Part shown: positions 59,622 to 64,000 of the stretch, piece after piece
How the letters are laid out: each line of letters begins with the position of its first letter
How positions within the stretch are numbered: position 1 is the first letter of the stretch
The notes under the pieces: model-generated
What the model was told of the DNA's origin: nothing
Seen by the model: only the letters and a program-made list of their open reading frames with translations
Database searches by the model: none
Origin: Streptomyces sp. TSRI0281
Lineage (GTDB): Bacteria; Actinomycetota; Actinomycetes; Streptomycetales; Streptomycetaceae
Direction of reading: 5' to 3'
Assembly (NCBI RefSeq): GCF_001905125.1
Contig: NZ_LWLE01000036.1
Location: 175,341-239,340 of the forward strand
Length of the DNA: 64,000 nt
Made by a program: the position numbers and the translations under genes

Positions 59622-59657
59622 GGGCCCACCCCTTGAAGGGGCGGGCCCGTTTCACGT
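59613..59657. terminator. terminator between trxA and the convergent GNAT gene
   Basis: Perfect 15-bp arms (ACGTGAAACGGGCCC, 59613-59627, and its complement, 59643-59657) with an inner CCCCTT/AAGGGG stem. The outer third of each arm is parS sequence. Confidence 0.85.
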
Positions 59658-59673
59658 CTCAGAGACTTCCTGC

Positions 59674-60291
59674 TCAGAGCGGACGCAGTACCGGCTCCTT
59701 GTGCACGGCTCCCAGCAGCCGGTCCAGAGCGAGCTCGACATCCTCCTTCCAGGAGAGCGTCGTCCGCAGCTCCAGCCTCAACCGCGGGTACGTCGGATGC
59801 GGCCGCACCGTCTTGAATCCGACCGCAAGCAGATGGTCCGCCGGGAGTACACAGGCAGGCTCCTTCCACCGGGCGTCCCCGAACGCCTCAATCGCCTTGA
59901 ACCCCCGCTGCAACAGGTCCTTGGCCACTGTCTGCACCATGACGCGTCCCAGCCCCTGTCCCTGATATCCCGGCGTGATCCACCCCGTGATGAGCTGAAC
60001 GGCATCGGGGGAGACGGGGCTGGTGGGAAACGCGGTCGCCCGCGGGACATACGCGGGCGGCGCGTAGAGAACGTAGCCGACCGGCACATCATCGACATGG
60101 ACGACCCGACCGCAGGAACCCCACTCCAGCAGCACAGCGGAGATCCAGGCTTCCTTCTCCAGCTCAGGCCTGCCCGCCTTTACCGCGGCTTCGCCGCTGA
60201 CCGGATCAAGTTCCCAGAAGACGCACGATCGGCAACGCTTGGGGAGATCCGGAAGGTTGTCCAGTGTGAGCGGTACGAGTCGACGCCCCAT
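59674..60291 (-). CDS. GNAT acetyltransferase conserved beside parB
   Basis: 205 residues: LPKRCRSCVFWELDP (possible zinc pair), VVHVDDVPVGYVLYAPPAYVPRA, the acetyl-CoA loop TPGYQGQGLGRVMVQTV, and FKAIEAFGDARW. Matches the acetyltransferase-like gene next to parB in other actinomycetes (Rv3916c type). Substrate unknown. The 5' end overlaps a smaller reading frame with a good ribosome site. Confidence 0.85.
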   Translation of the reverse strand: MGRRLVPLTLDNLPDLPKRCRSCVFWELDPVSGEAAVKAGRPELEKEAWISAVLLEWGSCGRVVHVDDVPVGYVLYAPPAYVPRATAFPTSPVSPDAVQLITGWITPGYQGQGLGRVMVQTVAKDLLQRGFKAIEAFGDARWKEPACVLPADHLLAVGFKTVRPHPTYPRLRLELRTTLSWKEDVELALDRLLGAVHKEPVLRPL

Positions 60292-60437
60292 GAAGGCGAT
60301 TCCTCACTTCCTTCGCCCGCCGCATCGCGTGCGGCTGTCAGCGCACTCCGTTCGCGGAACAGACTGCCGACGAAACCTCCGACGGCCCCCAGGCCCAACC
60401 CGACGGTCATCAGTCGGCTGCGGCTCACTGCTCGCAC
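60180..60437 (-). CDS. possible small membrane protein overlapping the GNAT start
   Basis: 85 residues from GTG 60437, which has AGGAGG nine bases upstream. The start (MRAVSRSRLMTVGLGLGAVGGFV) has one hydrophobic segment; the remainder is polar. It overlaps the GNAT gene by 112 bases in another frame, so only the first part may be constrained. Moderately likely to be expressed; no family recognised. Confidence 0.4.
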   Translation of the reverse strand: MRAVSRSRLMTVGLGLGAVGGFVGSLFRERSALTAARDAAGEGSEESPSWGVDSYRSHWTTFRISPSVADRASSGNLIRSAAKPR

Positions 60438-60534
60438 GGTCTCCCGCCTCCTCTGAGGTGGATCCAGGTGGATGCGCCATACCAGAACGCATCGTATCCA
60501 CCCAGAGTTGATGCGGAAACCGAGAGAGAGCAAA

Positions 60535-60576
60535 GGGCGGGCTGTGTTCCGGCATTCGCCGGAACACAGCCCGCCC
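60535..60576 (-). terminator. terminator of the parA-parB operon
   Basis: Perfect 19-bp stem (arms 60535-60553 and 60558-60576) with a 4-base loop, 20 bases past the parB stop. Confidence 0.9.
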
Positions 60577-60595
60577 CACACGGGTCCTTCGGACC

Positions 60596-61696
60596 TCAGC
60601 CGTCCGCGTCCTCTTCCGAGCCCTCGGCGAGTCCACGCTCCAGCACACGTCCCTCGCCCGGTGCGAGGCTGCCGAGAATCCGGTCCAGATCCTCCATCGA
60701 AGCGAACTCGACGACGATCTTGCCCTTCTTCTGGCCGAGGTCGACCTTCACCCTCGTCTCGAACCTGTCGGAGAGCCTGGATGCCAGATCGCTCAGGGCG
60801 GGCGACACCCGCCCGCCGGCCCGCGGCCCCTTCGACTTCGGCGAGCTCGTGGGGCTCGACCCCATGAGCGTCACGATCTCCTCGACCGCGCGCACCGAGA
60901 GCCCTTCGGCCACGATGCGATGGGCCAGCCGGTCCTGCTCCTCGGAGTCATCGACGGACAGCAGCGCTCGGGCGTGACCGGCCGAAAGCACTCCCGCAGC
61001 GACCCTTCGCTGCACGGGCGGAGACAGCCGCAGCAGGCGCAGGGTGTTGGACACCTGCGGACGGGACCGCCCGATCCGGTCGGCCAGCTGATCATGGGTG
61101 CACTTGAAGTCCTTGAGAAGCTGGTCGTACGCAGCCGCCTCTTCCAACGGGTTCAGCTGAGCTCGGTGAAGGTTCTCCAGGAGAGCGTCCAGGAGCAGCT
61201 TCTCGTCGTCCGTCGCCCGGACGATGGTCGGAATCCGCTCCAGACCCGCCTCGCGGCAGGCTCTCCATCGACGCTCACCCATGATGAGCTCGTAGCGGTC
61301 CGGACCCACCTTCCGCACGACGACGGGCTGGAGGAGACCGACCTCCTTGATGGAGGTGACCAGCTCGGCGAGAGCGTCCTCATCGAACACTTCACGAGGC
61401 TGCCGGGGGTTCGGCGTAATCGATCCGATGAGGATCTCGGCGAAGTACGCCCCGGCAGAAGCCGTCGTGTCAGCAGCCGTCTCCCGCTCGGCCTCCGGGG
61501 CACTCGGCTCCGGCACCACCGAAGCCTGCGGGAGTGTGGTCACCTTCGCGGCAGCCACTCCACGCTCGGCCGTCAGCACCGGAACCGTCCCGGGCGACGT
61601 CGAGCCGCCCCCGGGAGACGACACCTGCTTCTCCTGCGGAGCCGCGGGGATCAGCGCACCGAGCCCACGCCCCAACCCTCTACGACGCTCACTCAC
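60596..61696 (-). CDS. parB: chromosome partitioning protein ParB
   Basis: 366 residues: N-terminal ParA-contact region RRRGLGRGLGALIP, an Ala/Ser/Thr-rich link, the CTPase/ParB core (SITPNPRQPREVFDEDALAELV, LIMGERRWRACREAG, LLENLHRAQLNPLEEAAAY), the helix-turn-helix (THDQLADRIGRSRPQVSNTLRLL) and a C-terminal dimer domain after a linker (TRVKVDLGQKKGKIVVEF). It loads at parS, slides as a CTP clamp, and organises the origin region during sporulation. Its ATG overlaps the parA stop (ATGA). Confidence 0.97.
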   Translation of the reverse strand: MSERRRGLGRGLGALIPAAPQEKQVSSPGGGSTSPGTVPVLTAERGVAAAKVTTLPQASVVPEPSAPEAERETAADTTASAGAYFAEILIGSITPNPRQPREVFDEDALAELVTSIKEVGLLQPVVVRKVGPDRYELIMGERRWRACREAGLERIPTIVRATDDEKLLLDALLENLHRAQLNPLEEAAAYDQLLKDFKCTHDQLADRIGRSRPQVSNTLRLLRLSPPVQRRVAAGVLSAGHARALLSVDDSEEQDRLAHRIVAEGLSVRAVEEIVTLMGSSPTSSPKSKGPRAGGRVSPALSDLASRLSDRFETRVKVDLGQKKGKIVVEFASMEDLDRILGSLAPGEGRVLERGLAEGSEEDADG

Positions 61697-62931
61697 TGAA
61701 TGCCCTCCGAGATGCTTTGCTGGCTGTTCTGACTACCCGTGTGGGCATGCTGGGCCTCGTAGTGCACCCCGACGCCCCGCAGGGCAATCTCACGTGCCGC
61801 CTCAAGATACGACAGTGACCCGCTGGATCCCGGGTCGTAGGTCAGCACGGTCTGCCCATAACTCGGCGCCTCCGAGATCCGCACCGACCGCGGAATGCTC
61901 GTCCGCAGCACTTCCTTGCCGAAGTGGGTGCGCACCTCCTCGGCGACCTGCGAGGCGAGCCTGGTCCTGCCGTCGTACATCGTCAGCAGGATCGTCGACA
62001 CATGCAGATCCGGGTTCAGATGCCCCCGGATCAGGTCGACGTTCCTCAGCAGCTGCCCCAGTCCCTCCAGCGCGTAGTACTCGCACTGGATAGGGATCAG
62101 CACCTCGGCCCCGGCGACCATGGCGTTGACCGTCAGCAGACCGAGCGAGGGCGGACAGTCGATGAGGATGTAGTCCAATGGCTGCTCATACGCCTGGATG
62201 GCCCGCTGAAGCCTGCTCTCCCGCGCCACCAGCGACACCAATTCGATCTCCGCACCGGCGAGATCGATGGTGGCGGGGGCGCAGAAGAGACCTTCGACGT
62301 CCGGGACCGGCTGAACCACCTCGGAGAGCGGCCGACTCTCCACCAGGACGTCATAGATGGAGGGAACCTCGGCATGGTGGTCGATTCCCAGAGCCGTGGA
62401 GGCGTTGCCCTGCGGGTCGAGGTCGACCACCAGAACACGCGCGCCGTGCAGTGCCAGCGACGCGGCAAGGTTGACCGTCGAAGTCGTCTTGCCGACCCCG
62501 CCCTTCTGGTTGGCCACCACCATGACGCGGGTCTGGTCAGGGCGGGGCAGCCCCTCGCCGGCGCGGCCAAGGGCCTCAACCGCCAGCTGAGCCGCACGAC
62601 CGATGGGTGTGTCGTCCAGCGGCGGCGGTGTTTCACGTGAAACACCCTCCCCCGCGGACTCGGTTCGGGGACCGGGGACCGGATCGGTCATCGGTCCCGC
62701 GATATTGGCGTCGGACCGCAAGGATTCACTCTCCTCGACTTCAGGCTCGCAATGAACAGAGCCTGCCATGCTTTCGGGGTCGTGAACCAGCGAGGCCCGC
62801 TGTTCTGTGGATGAATCCACGTCTGTGGACAACTCGGTAGCCCTAACGGGCTTGCGGTCGCGCGGCGTGGCGGCCGCGCGACCGCGGCTGATGATTCCCT
62901 GCAGCAGAGAGCGACGTTTCACGTGAAACAC
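61693..62931 (-). CDS. parA: chromosome partitioning ATPase ParA
   Basis: The deviant Walker A ATPase: VVANQKGGVGKTTSTVNLAASLA, VVDLDPQGNASTAL, YILIDCPPSLGLLTVNAMVA. It forms filaments or gradients that separate ParB-parS complexes and spaces them in aerial hyphae. The 412-residue form starts at a GTG in a parS site; a shorter one (358 residues) starts at ATG 62769. About 115-150 N-terminal residues are poorly conserved, so the start is uncertain. Two parS sites lie in the gene, one spelling VSRET and one at the first codons (FHVK). Overlaps parB by four bases. Confidence 0.95.
   Translation of the reverse strand: MFHVKRRSLLQGIISRGRAAATPRDRKPVRATELSTDVDSSTEQRASLVHDPESMAGSVHCEPEVEESESLRSDANIAGPMTDPVPGPRTESAGEGVSRETPPPLDDTPIGRAAQLAVEALGRAGEGLPRPDQTRVMVVANQKGGVGKTTSTVNLAASLALHGARVLVVDLDPQGNASTALGIDHHAEVPSIYDVLVESRPLSEVVQPVPDVEGLFCAPATIDLAGAEIELVSLVARESRLQRAIQAYEQPLDYILIDCPPSLGLLTVNAMVAGAEVLIPIQCEYYALEGLGQLLRNVDLIRGHLNPDLHVSTILLTMYDGRTRLASQVAEEVRTHFGKEVLRTSIPRSVRISEAPSYGQTVLTYDPGSSGSLSYLEAAREIALRGVGVHYEAQHAHTGSQNSQQSISEGIQ
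62630..62643. promoter_or_regulatory. parS site inside parA
   Basis: Exact GTTTCACGTGAAAC, read as G-V-S-R-E-T in the variable N-terminal part of ParA. Confidence 0.9.
62916..62929. promoter_or_regulatory. parS site at the 5' end of parA
   Basis: Exact GTTTCACGTGAAAC next to the upstream parA start candidate; ParB binding here could also adjust parAB transcription. Confidence 0.9.
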
Positions 62932-63073
62932 GATGCCCTCGCATCGCTACTACCAGGCCACGACACTCCGCACGAGGTACGTACAGCCTCATTACCGGAG
63001 CATTGCTGATAGATGGAACGAACCGGTAGGTAACGGACTCCTGGGTCTCATCACCCCGGCCCCTCCGACCCCG

Positions 63074-63790
63074 TCAGCGACGCCGACGCGTACGTCCCAC
63101 CCGCGCGGCCTTGGCCCTCTTTGCGGCGAACCTCACACCACCGGGGCTCTCCCCGACCACCACACGTACCACCGTGGACGTCGGATCGACCACGCCCTCA
63201 CCGACGTGCAGCACCTCGGTCTCGACCACCCCGAGCTTGCTCAGGGCGGCACGAGCGCCCTGGATCTCCTCCGCCGCGGTGTCGCCCTTCAGCGCCAGCA
63301 TCTCTCCGTACGGGCGCAGCAGGGGCACACCCCAGCCCGCCAGCCGGTCCAGCGGGGCCACCGCACGAGCTGTCACCACATGAACGGGCTGCAGGGTCCC
63401 GAGGACTTCCTCCGCGCGGCCACGAACGACCGTCACATGATCCAGTCCCAGCAGCTCGACGACTTCCTGGAGGAAATTCGTCCGTCGGAGCAGCGGCTCC
63501 AGCAGGGTGATCTTCAGATCCGGGCGCACCAGAGCAAGCGGGATACCCGGGAGGCCGGCCCCCGAGCCCACGTCGCACACCGTGACCCCCTCAGGGACCA
63601 CCTCGGAGAGCACCGCGCAGTTCAGCAGGTGACGCTCCCAGAGCCGCGGCACCTCACGCGGCCCGATCAGACCACGCTTGACCCCGGCATCCGCAAGGAG
63701 CTCCGCGTACCGGACGGCTTCCGGGAAGACCTCTCCGAATACCGCCTGCGCCTCTTCAGGTGCCTGGGGGAGCTCTGCTGCCTCCGTCAC
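63074..63790 (-). CDS. rsmG: 16S rRNA (guanine-N7) methyltransferase
   Basis: 238 residues: EVFPEAVRYAELLADAGVKRGLIGPREVPRLWERHLLNC, SAM motif VCDVGSGAGLPGIPLALV, LLEPLLRRTNFLQEVV, VVTARAVAPLDRL. Methylates G527 (E. coli numbering) of 16S rRNA; loss gives low-level streptomycin resistance and, in Streptomyces, antibiotic overproduction. GTG 63790 has AAGGA upstream; in-frame codons before it are leader. First of the rsmG-parA-parB set. Confidence 0.95.
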   Translation of the reverse strand: MTEAAELPQAPEEAQAVFGEVFPEAVRYAELLADAGVKRGLIGPREVPRLWERHLLNCAVLSEVVPEGVTVCDVGSGAGLPGIPLALVRPDLKITLLEPLLRRTNFLQEVVELLGLDHVTVVRGRAEEVLGTLQPVHVVTARAVAPLDRLAGWGVPLLRPYGEMLALKGDTAAEEIQGARAALSKLGVVETEVLHVGEGVVDPTSTVVRVVVGESPGGVRFAAKRAKAARVGRTRRRR

Positions 63791-63853
63791 GGGGACCGTC
63801 CTTCCGTACCGCACTAACGCACTGTGGGTGGCTGACTATCAGGCTGACAAAGA

Positions 63854-63883
63854 TCGGCCCCGCCTGCGAACAGACGGGGCCGA
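63854..63883 (-). terminator. hairpin after jag
   Basis: Inverted repeat TCGGCCCCG (63854-63862) / CGGGGCCGA (63875-63883), 17 bases past the jag stop codon and before rsmG. Confidence 0.7.
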
Positions 63884-63899
63884 CAGTACAAGGATCCGG

Positions 63900-64000
63900 T
63901 CAGGCCGGGAGAACGACGACGAAGCGCTGCGGCTCCTCGCCCTCGGACTCGCTCCGCAGACCGGCTGCCGCGACCGCGTCGTGCACGACCTTGCGCTCGA
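63900..64000 (-). CDS. jag: Jag/R3H-domain RNA-binding protein (3' end only)
   Basis: The last 33 residues are visible: ERKVVHDAVAAAGLRSESEG, then EEPQRFVVVLPA and stop at 63900. This is the end of the R3H domain of the SpoIIIJ-associated Jag protein, which binds single-stranded nucleic acid. The gene continues past the right edge, where yidC, rnpA, rpmH and dnaA are expected. Confidence 0.9.
   Translation of the reverse strand, partial: ERKVVHDAVAAAGLRSESEGEEPQRFVVVLPA

Overview
The window is high-GC DNA with the codon use, leader sequences and gene order of a Streptomyces chromosome. Signature genes are ssgA with ssgR, femX, ino1, a DUF6049-murJ-pseudokinase-sigM cluster, trxBA, and parB-parA-rsmG-jag. 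The last cluster normally lies beside rnpA-rpmH-dnaA, so oriC is expected just beyond the right end. Ten exact parS sites (GTTTCACGTGAAAC) and one near match occur, all right of position 22 kb and densest towards the right end, which fits that placement. No rRNA or tRNA gene, CRISPR array or insertion sequence was seen.

Layout. 1-6.0 kb: start of cydA with a Rex operator, hisC-like aminotransferase, LacI regulator, PPP-type phosphatase, two membrane proteins. 6.43-13.23 kb: a decayed integrative element of about 6.8 kb. It has a large serine integrase, a frameshifted replication initiator, a TraB/FtsK remnant, small transfer-type proteins, a headless HTH/TPR regulator and an anchored exported protein. 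It sits inside thiC, exactly at the codons of the iron-sulfur cysteine motif, and brings its own replacement thiC 3' end; the native 3' end lies stranded at the far side. 13-23 kb: thiC with TPP riboswitch, YibE/F protein, ssgA-ssgR, cupin, holin-like protein, cystathionine gamma-lyase family enzyme, LysR, Nudix, GNAT. 24-31.6 kb: small regulator/enzyme pairs (MarR-MFS, TetR-reductase, TetR-flavin monooxygenase) with visible operators, and a serine hydrolase.

31.7-49.7 kb is core: dnaB, MATE transporter, the rpsF-ssb-rpsR-rplI operon, femX with an alanine-racemase-like gene, GT87 mannosyltransferase, class A penicillin-binding protein, PadR regulator with a perfect 33-bp operator, inositol phosphate synthase, MFS protein, and the CCA-adding-enzyme family gene. 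49.8-60.3 kb is the cell-envelope and redox cluster: DUF6049, murJ, a pseudokinase that mycobacteria carry fused to MurJ, sigM with its zinc anti-sigma factor, trxB-trxA behind a SigR-type promoter, and a GNAT. 60.6-64 kb: parB, parA, rsmG and the 3' end of jag.

Most notable points: the thiC 3'-end replacement by the serine-integrase element; parS sites built into terminator-like palindromes between convergent genes; a triple parS array; the two-headed deletion junction and frameshifts that disable the element; and a 15-bp tandem array between the penicillin-binding protein gene and its terminator.
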